Part shown: positions 1 through 5,897 of the stretch, piece after piece
Layout of the letters: each line of letters begins with the position of its first letter
Position numbering within the stretch: position 1 is the stretch's first letter
NCBI GenBank assembly: GCA_012514785.1
Contig: JAAYZP010000276.1
Location: 1-8,360, forward strand
Reading direction: 5' to 3'
DNA length: 8,360 nt
Source: Propionibacterium sp.
GTDB taxonomy: Bacteria; Actinomycetota; Actinomycetes; Propionibacteriales; Propionibacteriaceae
Notes under the pieces: model-generated
Seen by the model: the letters and a program-made list of their open reading frames with translations, nothing else
What the model was told of the DNA's origin: nothing
Databases searched by the model: none
Translations under genes and position numbers: made by a program

Positions 1-274
1 ACTGCTCGTCGCGGCGGCCTTCATCGCCGTGCAGCGGATCGCCGTGGGCCCCAGCCAGCTGGACCGAAGCATCGGCTCCGACCTCATGGTCGCGATCGTG
101 ATCGGCTCCGTCGGCATCTGGGCCACGTACAAGGACCAGGACACCGAGATCATCATGCTGCTCGTGCTGTCGATGATCGGCTTCACCGGCGCCGTCTCCA
201 TCGCCCGCATGGTGAGCGAGCGCGTCGTCTACCGTCCCCGATCCGACGAGAAGAGTAGGCAGGACCCCTCATGA
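1..274 (+). CDS. mnhF: Na+/H+ antiporter subunit F (MrpF/MnhF), 3' part
   Basis: The reading frame is open from base 2 and ends at the TGA at 272-274. The start codon lies left of the window, so roughly the first ten or more residues are missing; the GTG at 29 is internal. The visible protein has three hydrophobic segments. The first leads into a VGPSQLDR stretch, which corresponds to the RGPxxxDR motif typical of MrpF/MnhF. The second begins around DLMVAIVIGSVG and the third around IIMLLVLSMIGF, followed by a short basic tail. Known role of the family: a small integral membrane subunit of the multi-subunit Mrp cation/proton antiporter, which exchanges Na+ (or K+, Li+) for H+ and supports pH and salt homeostasis. 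Its stop overlaps the mnhG start by ATGA, the usual F-G order of these operons, suggesting translational coupling. The family call is confident; ion specificity cannot be read. Confidence 0.9.
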   Translation, partial: LLVAAAFIAVQRIAVGPSQLDRSIGSDLMVAIVIGSVGIWATYKDQDTEIIMLLVLSMIGFTGAVSIARMVSERVVYRPRSDEKSRQDPS

Positions 275-663
275 TCGTGCTCGACTTCATCTCGGCGATC
301 TTCGTCCTGCTGGGCGCCTTCCTCTGCCTCACCGCGGCGATCTCGCTCGTGCGCTTCCCCGACGTGCTGGGCAAGCTCCACGCGATCACCAAACCGCAGG
401 TGCTCGGCCTGATCGCGATCTCCACCGGCGTCACGCTCGGCGTGCGCACCTGGTGGGCGTTCTCCGTCATGGTGCTGATCATCATGTTCCAGCTGCTGAC
501 CTCGCCCGTCTCCGCGAGCATGGTCGCGCGCGGCTCGTACCGCTCCGGCATCATCCCCAGCCGCAACCTGCAGCTCGACCACCTGGCGGAGGACCTCGAG
601 GAGGTCGACGACCGCGACGACAGCGCGCTGAATCTGCTGTCGAAGAGTAAACCCCGAACCTGA
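271..663 (+). CDS. mnhG: Na+/H+ antiporter subunit G (MrpG/MnhG)
   Basis: A complete protein of 130 residues. The ATG at 271 overlaps the mnhF stop, and an AGGA at 261-264 sits six bases upstream as a ribosome binding site. Three membrane segments are visible at about residues 2-25, 42-59 and 62-85. Between the first two lies the family hallmark, VRFPDVLGKLHAITKP at 27-42, matching the RxPDxxxRxHAxTK pattern of MrpG/PhaG/YufB proteins. A cytoplasmic-looking tail of about 45 residues, rich in acidic residues at 106-117 and ending in lysines and arginine, is somewhat long for the family. The product is expected to be the last subunit of the Mrp antiporter complex in the cell membrane, and its position at the operon end fits. 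The stop codon at 661-663 lies inside the proposed -35 element of the pta promoter, so the antiporter operon abuts the next unit with only 32 bases between genes. Confidence 0.93.
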   Translation: MIVLDFISAIFVLLGAFLCLTAAISLVRFPDVLGKLHAITKPQVLGLIAISTGVTLGVRTWWAFSVMVLIIMFQLLTSPVSASMVARGSYRSGIIPSRNLQLDHLAEDLEEVDDRDDSALNLLSKSKPRT

Positions 664-698
664 CGCTCGATCCCATACGCGATAAGCTGGAACGCGTG
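660..698 (+). promoter_or_regulatory. Candidate leaderless promoter of pta
   Basis: CTGACG at 660-665 resembles a -35 element (four of six to TTGACA). After 17 bases comes TAAGCT at 683-688, fitting the actinobacterial -10 pattern TANNNT. Seven bases then separate this from the GTG at 696, so transcription would begin at or next to the start codon and give a leaderless mRNA. This agrees with the poor Shine-Dalgarno sequence before pta. A very similar arrangement precedes the reductase gene at 4315. Seen: motifs and spacing. Inferred: promoter activity and start site. Confidence 0.5.
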
Positions 699-2747
699 AC
701 CAAGAGCGTGTACATTTCGGCTGCCGAACGGCAGGTTGGTAAGTCTGCGATCGCCCTGGGGGTGCTCGAGTTGTTCTCGAGCCGGGTGAAGCGCGTGGGC
801 GTGTTCCGCCCGCTCGTGCACTCGCTGGAGGAGGACACCGTCGCCACCGCGCTGCTCGGCGACTCCCGGCAGAGCCTCGAGTCCGCGCTGGGCGTGACCT
901 ACGAGCAGTACGCCAACGACCCGCAGGCCGCCGTCGACGCTGTCGTCGCGAAGTACAACGCGCTGGCCGGCAACTACGACGCCGTCGTGATCGTCGGCTC
1001 CGACTACACCGACATCGAGTCCGCCCTCGAGCTCGACCACAACGCCGTCTTCGCCGCCAACCTCGACGCGCCGGTCATCCTCGTCACCAAGGCCGGGGGC
1101 CGCACCCCCGACGAGGTGGCCCGCCTCACCGAGACCGCGGTCGACGCCATCGAGTCGCGCCACAACCACGTGATCGCGCTCATCGGCACCCAGGCGGACC
1201 CCGCCGGGCGGGAGGAGATCGCCGAGCAGCTGCGCGCCATCCGCGACGTGCCCGTGGCGGTCGTGCCCAACAACCCCCTCCTGAACGCGCCCACCGTGCA
1301 GCAGCAGTTCGAGGCCACCAGCGCGAAGTTCTGGCGCGGCAACGAAGCCTTCCTGCAGGGCGAGGCGCTGCACACCATCGTCGGCGCCATGACGCTCGCC
1401 AACCTGCTGCCCTACCTGCAGCGCGAGGCCACCGTCGTCGTCCCCGCCGATCGCACGGAGCTCGTGCCCGGCCTGATCATGGCGCACCGCTCCCCCGAGT
1501 ACGGCCCGCTCGCCTCCCTGATCCTCACCGGCGGCTTCGAGATCCCCGAATCGATCAACAAGCTCTTCGTCGACTCGCAGGTGGACCTGCCCATCGCGAT
1601 CACCAAGCAGGACACCTTCACCACGGCCACGCAGCTGCAGTCCGTCAACAGCTTCTCCACCTCCTCGCTGCGCAAGATCGAGGCGGCGCGTAACCAGTTC
1701 GCGTCCTACGTCGACTCCGACCAGCTGCTCACCGCGATCGACCTGCCGCGCACCGGCATCCGCACGCCCACGATGTTCGAGCACCAGCTGATGCAGCAGG
1801 CGCGCGCGCACCGCCGTCGCATCGTGCTGCCGGAGTCCACCGACGACCGCATCCTCGAGGCCGCCGACATCGTGCTCACGCGCGGCGTGGCCGAGATCAT
1901 CCTGCTCGGCGACGCGGGCCACATCGCCCGACGCGCCTCCGAGCTGGGCCTCAACCTCTCCGCCGCCGAGGTGGTCAACCCCGAGGACCCGGAGCTGCTG
2001 GACCGCTTCGCCGCCGAGTACGCCAAGGTCCGCGCCCACAAGGGCGTCACCCTCGAGCAGGCGCACGAGAAGCTGAAGGACCTGTCCTACTTCGGCACGA
2101 TGATGGTCCACCTGGGCATGGCCGACGGCATGGTCTCCGGCGCGATCAACACCACCGCCAACACCATCCGCCCGTCGCTGGAGTTCATCAAGACCCGCCC
2201 CGGCGTCGGTGTGGTCTCCGGCTCCTTCCTGATGGCGATGTCCGACCGCGTGCTCGTGTACGCCGACTGCGCCGTCAACCCCGACCCCACGCCCGAGCAG
2301 CTCGCCGACATCGCGATCAGCTCGGCCGCCACGGCCGAGACGTTCGGCATCGAAGCCAGAGTCGCGATGCTGTCGTACTCGACGGGTGACTCCGGCTCGG
2401 GCGCCGACGTCGACAAGGTCCGCGAGGCCACGCAGATCGTCCGCGAGCGCGCACCGGAGCTGCTCGTCGACGGTCCGATGCAGTTCGACGCCGCCGTGGA
2501 CCACGTCGTCGCGGAGAAGAAGATGCCCGGCTCCGACGTCGCCGGCCGCGCCACCGTGTTCATCTTCCCCGACCTCAACACCGGCAACAACACCTACAAG
2601 GCCGTCCAGCGCCACTCCGGCGCCGTGGCCATCGGACCACTCCTGCAGGGTCTCAACAAGGCTGTGAACGATCTCTCCCGGGGCGCACTCGTGGACGACA
2701 TCGTGTCGACGGTGACCATCACCGCGATCCAATCCCAGACCCTCTAA
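696..2747 (+). CDS. pta: Phosphate acetyltransferase, long form
   Basis: A 683-residue protein catalysing acetyl-CoA + phosphate = acetyl phosphate + CoA in the cytoplasm. It has the three-part long-Pta build. Residues 1-200 form a BioD-like P-loop domain (ERQVGKSA at 11-18 carries a GKS nucleotide-binding core). About 215-325 is the DRTGG domain, in which the name motif is altered to ADRTEL (251-256). About 363-683 is the catalytic PTA domain, with GMADGMVSGA (474-483), YSTGDSGSG (561-569), FPDLNTGNNTYKAVQR (624-639) and a C-terminal RGALVDDIV (662-670). Length is close to the roughly 700 residues usual for this form. The GTG at 696 is chosen because the conserved N-terminal strand starts immediately after it and a leaderless -10 motif lies seven bases upstream. 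ackA follows 14 bases after the stop, the classic pta-ackA pair. The N-terminal domain is regulatory in characterised relatives. Confidence 0.97.
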   Translation: MTKSVYISAAERQVGKSAIALGVLELFSSRVKRVGVFRPLVHSLEEDTVATALLGDSRQSLESALGVTYEQYANDPQAAVDAVVAKYNALAGNYDAVVIVGSDYTDIESALELDHNAVFAANLDAPVILVTKAGGRTPDEVARLTETAVDAIESRHNHVIALIGTQADPAGREEIAEQLRAIRDVPVAVVPNNPLLNAPTVQQQFEATSAKFWRGNEAFLQGEALHTIVGAMTLANLLPYLQREATVVVPADRTELVPGLIMAHRSPEYGPLASLILTGGFEIPESINKLFVDSQVDLPIAITKQDTFTTATQLQSVNSFSTSSLRKIEAARNQFASYVDSDQLLTAIDLPRTGIRTPTMFEHQLMQQARAHRRRIVLPESTDDRILEAADIVLTRGVAEIILLGDAGHIARRASELGLNLSAAEVVNPEDPELLDRFAAEYAKVRAHKGVTLEQAHEKLKDLSYFGTMMVHLGMADGMVSGAINTTANTIRPSLEFIKTRPGVGVVSGSFLMAMSDRVLVYADCAVNPDPTPEQLADIAISSAATAETFGIEARVAMLSYSTGDSGSGADVDKVREATQIVRERAPELLVDGPMQFDAAVDHVVAEKKMPGSDVAGRATVFIFPDLNTGNNTYKAVQRHSGAVAIGPLLQGLNKAVNDLSRGALVDDIVSTVTITAIQSQTL

Positions 2748-2754
2748 GAAAGGA
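2747..2754 (+). promoter_or_regulatory. Ribosome binding site of ackA
   Basis: AGAAAGGA begins at the last base of the pta stop codon and ends seven bases before the ackA ATG. It is a clear Shine-Dalgarno sequence, unlike the weak ones before pta and the reductase. It fixes the ackA start and fits translation as the second gene of a shared mRNA. Confidence 0.8.
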
Positions 2755-2761
2755 CGAAGCC

Positions 2762-3943
2762 ATGGCGTCTATCCTCCTGCTCAATTGCGGATCCTCCTCG
2801 ATCAAGTACCAGCTCCTGGATCCGGAGGTAGGCACGCCGGAGGCCGTCGGCATCGTCCAGCGCATCGGACAGACCACGTCGACGATCGACCACGAGGTCG
2901 GCGAGCAGGAGATCCACGAGGATCGCGCGTTCGCGGAACACACCGAGGCCGTCTCGGCCATGGTGCAGATGTTCAACGAGCACGGCCCGAGCCTGGACAA
3001 GGTCGTCGCCGTGGGGCACCGCACCGTGCACGGAGGCTCGGAGTTCGTCGAGTCCACCCTCATCGACGACGCCGTGATCGCCAAGATGCGCGACCTCATC
3101 CCGCTCGCGCCGCTGCACAACCCGCCCGCCATCGCCGGCATCGAGGGCGCGCAGGAGGTGCTGCCCGACGTGCCGCACGTCGCCATCTTCGACACCGCGT
3201 TCTTCTCCTCGCTGCCCGAGGAGGCCTACACCTACGCCATCGACCGCGAGATCACGAAGAAGTACGACATCCGCCGCTACGGCTTCCACGGCACGTCGCA
3301 CAAGTTCGTGTCCCAGGAGGCGGCCAAGTACCTCGACCGACCCATCGAGGAGCTGAAGCTCGTCATCGCCCACGTCGGCAACGGCGCCTCTATGTCGGCC
3401 GTCGACGGTGGTGTCGCGGTGGATACCTCCATGGGGCTCACCCCGCTGGAGGGGCTCGTGATGGGTACCCGCTCCGGCGACGTCGACCCCGGCCTCCTGC
3501 CCTACCTCGTCGGCCAGGGCATGACCACGGCCGAGGTGGACGCGATGCTCAACAAGAGTTCCGGCCTGATGGGTCTCGCGGGTATGACCGACATGCGCGA
3601 CATCGACGACGCCATCGCCGCGGGCGACGAGCAGGCCGACCTCGCCCTCAACATCTACGTGCGCCGCGTCGTGAAGTACATCGGCTCCTACGCCGCCGTC
3701 CTCGGCGGCATGGACGCGCTGGTGTTCACCGCCGGCGTCGGCGAGAACGCGTCCTCGTTCCGCCAGCGCGTGATCACCCGCCTGGCGGGCCTGGGCTTCC
3801 AGCTCGACGAGGAGGCCAACGCCGTGCGCTCGAAGGAGCCCCGCGAGATCTCCAAGCCCGACTCCGCGGTCAAGGTGCTGGTCATCCCGACGAACGAGGA
3901 GCTCGCCATGGCGAGGGAGACCCTCCGCGTCACGGGGGCGTGA
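2762..3943 (+). CDS. ackA: Acetate kinase
   Basis: A 393-residue cytoplasmic enzyme converting acetyl phosphate + ADP to acetate + ATP, or the reverse; length is typical. Acetokinase signature 1 is at residues 5-16 (LLLNCGSSSIKY). Signature 2 territory spans FHGTSH (175-180) to the MGTRSGDVDP stretch (234-243). Residues matching those known to be catalytic in the Methanosarcina enzyme are present: N8, R87 (GHRTVHGG), D144 (DTAFF), H176, R237 and E379 (PTNEE). The nucleotide-binding HVGNGAS loop is at 204-210 and TAGVGEN at 323-329, as expected for the ASKHA kinase fold. The protein looks intact. With pta directly upstream it forms the acetate overflow/assimilation pathway, giving substrate-level ATP or allowing acetate uptake. 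The stop at 3941-3943 is followed within five bases by a strong hairpin, suggesting the transcript ends or is processed there. Confidence 0.98.
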   Translation: MASILLLNCGSSSIKYQLLDPEVGTPEAVGIVQRIGQTTSTIDHEVGEQEIHEDRAFAEHTEAVSAMVQMFNEHGPSLDKVVAVGHRTVHGGSEFVESTLIDDAVIAKMRDLIPLAPLHNPPAIAGIEGAQEVLPDVPHVAIFDTAFFSSLPEEAYTYAIDREITKKYDIRRYGFHGTSHKFVSQEAAKYLDRPIEELKLVIAHVGNGASMSAVDGGVAVDTSMGLTPLEGLVMGTRSGDVDPGLLPYLVGQGMTTAEVDAMLNKSSGLMGLAGMTDMRDIDDAIAAGDEQADLALNIYVRRVVKYIGSYAAVLGGMDALVFTAGVGENASSFRQRVITRLAGLGFQLDEEANAVRSKEPREISKPDSAVKVLVIPTNEELAMARETLRVTGA

Positions 3944-3947
3944 GCGT

Positions 3948-3979
3948 GGGCGCCGCCCGATGAACTGTGGGCGGCGGCC
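3948..3979 (+). terminator. Strong hairpin just after ackA, possible U-less terminator
   Basis: GGGCGCCGCCC (3948-3958) pairs with GGGCGGCGGCC (3969-3979) at ten of eleven positions around a ten-base loop, five bases after the ackA stop. No T-tract follows directly; a short AATTTT comes about eleven bases later. It is therefore not a textbook intrinsic terminator, but GC-rich hairpins without U-tracts are common at actinobacterial gene ends. The 3' arm is also used by the larger inverted repeat, so the two folds compete. Structure is seen; termination is inferred. Confidence 0.45.
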
Positions 3980-4066
3980 TATGCGCATCCAATTTTGTGG
4001 TCAGCCACGCTTTGCGCGCGGCCCGGGGTCTTTTCTACGGCCGCCACCCACAGTTCATCGGTCGGC
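3952..4066. repeat. Imperfect inverted repeat, 28-nt arms, 59-nt spacer
   Basis: The arms 3952-3979 and 4039-4066 are reverse complements at 26 of 28 positions; the mismatches pair 3956 with 4062 and 3972 with 4046. The core shared sequence is CGATGAACTGTGGG. The spacer contains the palindrome ATGCGCAT (3981-3988) and a small GTGG/CCAC hairpin (3997-4008). The whole is 115 nt and non-coding. Possible explanations are a miniature inverted-repeat element or REP-like genomic repeat, or an RNA/DNA structural element acting after ackA. I saw no obvious target-site duplication at the ends, which weakens the transposon reading. Confidence 0.85.
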
Positions 4067-4078
4067 TCTCGTCGCTGC

Positions 4079-4127
4079 GCTCCCGCTGGCGCGGAGCAGG
4101 GTCGTTTCCGAACCCTCCTGGGTGGAG
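4079..4127 (+). other. Two adjacent bulged hairpins with an alternative third
   Basis: GCTCCCG (4079-4085) pairs with CG, a bulged C, and GGAGC (4090-4097) around a CTGG loop. Directly adjacent, AGGGTCG (4098-4104) pairs with CG, a bulged A, and ACCCT (4109-4116) around a TTTC loop. CTCC (4115-4118) could alternatively pair with GGAG (4124-4127). Each hairpin has seven pairs and one bulge on the 3' side, an unexpectedly matched geometry. I know of no named RNA family this matches. Confidence 0.45.
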
Positions 4128-4176
4128 TGTGGCCGAAAAACTTCAATCCTTGCCGGTCGTTGTCGGAGGCGGGGAT

Positions 4177-4190
4177 AGCAAACGTTTGCT
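4177..4190. promoter_or_regulatory. Perfect 14-bp palindrome, LacI-family-like operator
   Basis: AGCAAACGTTTGCT is fully self-complementary. Its centre, AAACGTTT with a middle CpG, matches the general form of LacI/GalR-family operators; the E. coli PurR box core GCAAACGTTTGC is contained within it. It is AT-rich compared with its surroundings, is not in a gene, and lies 124 bases before the reductase start. The palindrome is seen; the regulator family and target gene are inferred. No regulator gene is present in the window. Confidence 0.5.
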
Positions 4191-4301
4191 CGCAGATCGA
4201 GTGGCGAGTTTTGCAGTTCTTCCGGCCCTACCCCGAATGGTTCACAACGGACCGGGAGCGACGTTGGATGCTCCCCGAACCGGCTGGGTGCCGAAAGGCG
4301 A

Positions 4302-4317
4302 TACGGTTGGACGCATG
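4302..4317 (+). promoter_or_regulatory. Candidate leaderless -10 of the reductase operon
   Basis: TACGGT at 4302-4307 fits TANNNT and is followed by exactly seven bases before the ATG at 4315, the spacing also seen before pta. Aligned over 18 bases, the two start regions agree at 13 positions. No good Shine-Dalgarno is at the right distance; AAAGG at 4294-4298 is too far upstream. No convincing -35 was found at 17-18 bases. This supports 4315 as the start and suggests a leaderless mRNA. Confidence 0.45.
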
Positions 4318-5091
4318 GCTACAGCGTTGATCACGGGCGGGACTTCGGGCATCGGATACGCGTTCGCGCGCGAATTCGCGCGCCGCGGGACGGACCTCGT
4401 GATCGTCGCCCGCGACACCGCCCGGATGGATGAGATCGCCCAGGACTTCGAGCAGACCTACGGGATCACCGTCGAGACGCTCACGGCCGACCTCGCCGAG
4501 CGGGCGGACATGGAACGCATCGCCGAGCGCATCGAGGACGACAGCCGCCCGCTCGACTGGGTGATCAACAACGCCGGCTTCGGCCTCCGCTCCACCGTGC
4601 TCGACGCCTCCTACAACGACACGCACGCCCGCGCGCTGCAGGTGATGTGCCTCGCGGTACTCATCCTCGGCGGCGCCGCCGGCCGCGCGATGGCCCGACG
4701 CGGCTCGGGCCGGATCATCAACGTCGCCTCCTCCGCCAGCACGATCTTAACCGGCAACTACTCCGCCGTCAAAGCCTGGTGCTACAACTACTCCGAGTCC
4801 CTCGGCCAGGAGCTCCGCGGAACGGGGGTGACCGTCACCGCACTGTGCCCCGGCTGGGTGAAGACCGAGTTCCACGAGCGCGCCGGCATCAAGGCCCACA
4901 GCCTCCCGAACATCGTCTGGATCGACACCGACGTCCTCATCCGCGACGCCATGCGCGACGCCGAGAAGGGCAAGGAGATGAGCGTGCCGTCCTGGAAGTG
5001 GCGACTCGCGCTCGTCGTCGCCAAGTTCGCACCGAAGTCGTTCCTCCGCTGGTTCTCACGTAAACTCACCGCTTCCCGCAAGAAGAAGTGA
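4315..5091 (+). CDS. Short-chain dehydrogenase/reductase, possible acyl/alkyl-DHAP reductase
   Basis: A 258-residue classical SDR. The Rossmann motif TGGTSGIG is at residues 7-14, NNAG at 85-88, the catalytic serine region at 139-140, and YSAVK (Y149, K153) completes the active site. VARD at 31-34 puts an arginine after the second strand, hinting at NADP(H) preference. CPGWVKTEF (178-186) is the usual substrate-loop entry. The C-terminal part, about 226-258, mixes aromatic and basic residues and ends in SRKKK, suggesting contact with the membrane surface. The ATG at 4315 is chosen because the first strand begins at once and a -10 motif lies seven bases upstream; the open frame reaching back to 3967 has no SDR content. 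The acyltransferase start follows two bases after the stop. Substrate cannot be read directly. Given its neighbours, reduction of acyl- or alkyl-dihydroxyacetone phosphate is a reasonable inference. A TTA codon occurs at 4747-4749. Confidence 0.9.
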   Translation: MATALITGGTSGIGYAFAREFARRGTDLVIVARDTARMDEIAQDFEQTYGITVETLTADLAERADMERIAERIEDDSRPLDWVINNAGFGLRSTVLDASYNDTHARALQVMCLAVLILGGAAGRAMARRGSGRIINVASSASTILTGNYSAVKAWCYNYSESLGQELRGTGVTVTALCPGWVKTEFHERAGIKAHSLPNIVWIDTDVLIRDAMRDAEKGKEMSVPSWKWRLALVVAKFAPKSFLRWFSRKLTASRKKK

Positions 5092-5093
5092 GC

Positions 5094-5897
5094 ATGGCCA
5101 AATCCCCCGAGGAACAGCGCAATCGCTACACGACGAAAACCGGCGCCGTCACCCGCCAGACGGCGCAGATGCTGCTGCTCAAACCCGCGCTCCAGCGCCT
5201 CCTGAGGATCCGCATCCACGGGGCCGCCAACATCGGCGACCTCGACGTGCCCTTCGTCCTCTTCGGCAACCACAGCTCCCACCTCGACGCGCCGCTGCTG
5301 CTCACCTCCCTGCCGTCGCGCCTCGGCAAGCAGGTCGCCGTCGGCGCCGCCGGTGACCACTTCTACGACAAGTGGTGGAAGGCCGCGCCGATGAGCCTCT
5401 TCCTCAACGGCTTCCCCATCGACCGCGGCAAGGGCGGCAAGGGCCAGCGCGGCATGTCCGCCGCCCTGCTCGCCGACGGCGTCCCCCTCATGCTGTTCCC
5501 CGAGGGCACCCGCTCCCGCAACGGGGCGCTGGGTTCCTTCAAGCCGGGCGTCGCGTCGCTGTGCATCTCCAACGGCTGCCCCGCGCTGCCGATCGCGCTC
5601 GTCGGCGCGCATGAGGCCTGGCCCGCGCAGCAGAAGCATCTCCCCCGCAGCCGGCCGGAGGTGCACGTCGTCATCGGCCGACCGATGTACCCTATTCCGG
5701 GAGAGATCGCGCACACCTTCAGCGAGCGGATGCGCCGCCAGCTGATCGAGATGCACGACACCACCGCCATGGCCTACGGCCGCAAGACCCTATCCGAGTT
5801 CGCCCGCACGGCGGCACTCGAAGAAGCCACCCGAACCGAGATTGCCAACTTGGCAGACGAAGCCAAGCACCAGGCTGAAATCCAGGAGGACCGATGA
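5094..5897 (+). CDS. PlsC-type glycerolipid acyltransferase
   Basis: A 267-residue membrane-associated acyltransferase of the LPLAT/PlsC family, which transfers acyl chains to glycerol-3-phosphate, lysophosphatidate or related acceptors. All main blocks are present: the catalytic HX4D as NHSSHLD (H60, D65), the FPIDRG block at 107-112, the phosphate-binding FPEGTRS at 135-141, and a proline block ALPIALVG at 164-171. The tail (about 205-267) is charged and helical-looking. The ATG at 5094 lies two bases after the reductase stop; a GTG at 5088 would give two more residues and a 4-nt overlap, and cannot be excluded. The gene end overlaps the next start by ATGA. Lysophosphatidate acyltransferase is the default call. 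A dihydroxyacetone-phosphate acyltransferase role would fit the AGPS-like neighbour but is inference. Confidence 0.93.
   Translation: MAKSPEEQRNRYTTKTGAVTRQTAQMLLLKPALQRLLRIRIHGAANIGDLDVPFVLFGNHSSHLDAPLLLTSLPSRLGKQVAVGAAGDHFYDKWWKAAPMSLFLNGFPIDRGKGGKGQRGMSAALLADGVPLMLFPEGTRSRNGALGSFKPGVASLCISNGCPALPIALVGAHEAWPAQQKHLPRSRPEVHVVIGRPMYPIPGEIAHTFSERMRRQLIEMHDTTAMAYGRKTLSEFARTAALEEATRTEIANLADEAKHQAEIQEDR
5885..5890 (+). promoter_or_regulatory. Ribosome binding site of the AGPS-like gene
   Basis: GGAGGA at 5885-5890, inside the end of the acyltransferase gene, lies three bases before the ATG at 5894. It is the strongest Shine-Dalgarno sequence in the second half of the window, though the spacing is short. 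It supports the chosen start, which overlaps the upstream stop by four bases. Confidence 0.65.

Larger units (their letters stand above)
3944..4314 (+). other. Structured 371-nt intergenic region between ackA and the reductase gene
   Basis: No convincing gene lies here. Open frames cross the region on the + strand, including one in frame with the downstream reductase from 3967. Their translations are rich in Arg, Pro, Gly, Ser and Cys, show no family motif, and change character sharply at the ATG at 4315. Base composition is less uniform than in the genes, with AT-rich patches near 3989-3999 and 4136-4150. The region instead carries a post-ackA hairpin, a long inverted repeat, two adjacent bulged hairpins, a perfect 14-bp palindrome and a candidate promoter, each listed separately. 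It could be a regulatory region, a decayed small mobile repeat, or both. Confidence 0.7.

Noticed and set aside
183..2732. 849-residue open frame on the minus strand, opposite mnhF, mnhG and pta
   Set aside because: Its translation is a monotonous mix of Gly, Val, Asp, Arg, His and Leu with no family motif. It lies opposite well-recognised genes and is the expected GC-rich antisense shadow.
2744..3988. 414-residue minus-strand open frame opposite ackA
   Set aside because: It has the same shadow composition and no motif, while ackA on the + strand has all its catalytic residues.
3967..4314. N-terminal extension of the reductase from the GTG at 3967, adding 116 residues
   Set aside because: The extension crosses the inverted repeat, hairpins and palindrome, has no protein-like character, and the SDR nucleotide motif expects a start close to 4315, where a -10 motif also sits.
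3960..4330. Small + strand frames 3960-4178 and 3995-4330 as possible small genes
   Set aside because: No ribosome binding sites, Cys/Arg/Pro-rich translations without motifs, and overlap with structured non-coding DNA and the reductase start.
4729..4773. Short spacing between the SDR catalytic serine and tyrosine (about ten residues rather than thirteen), as a possible active-site deletion
   Set aside because: From memory, related actinobacterial SDRs with a CPGWV(R/K)TEF motif show similar spacing, so this looks like a subfamily trait rather than damage. I could not verify it by alignment.
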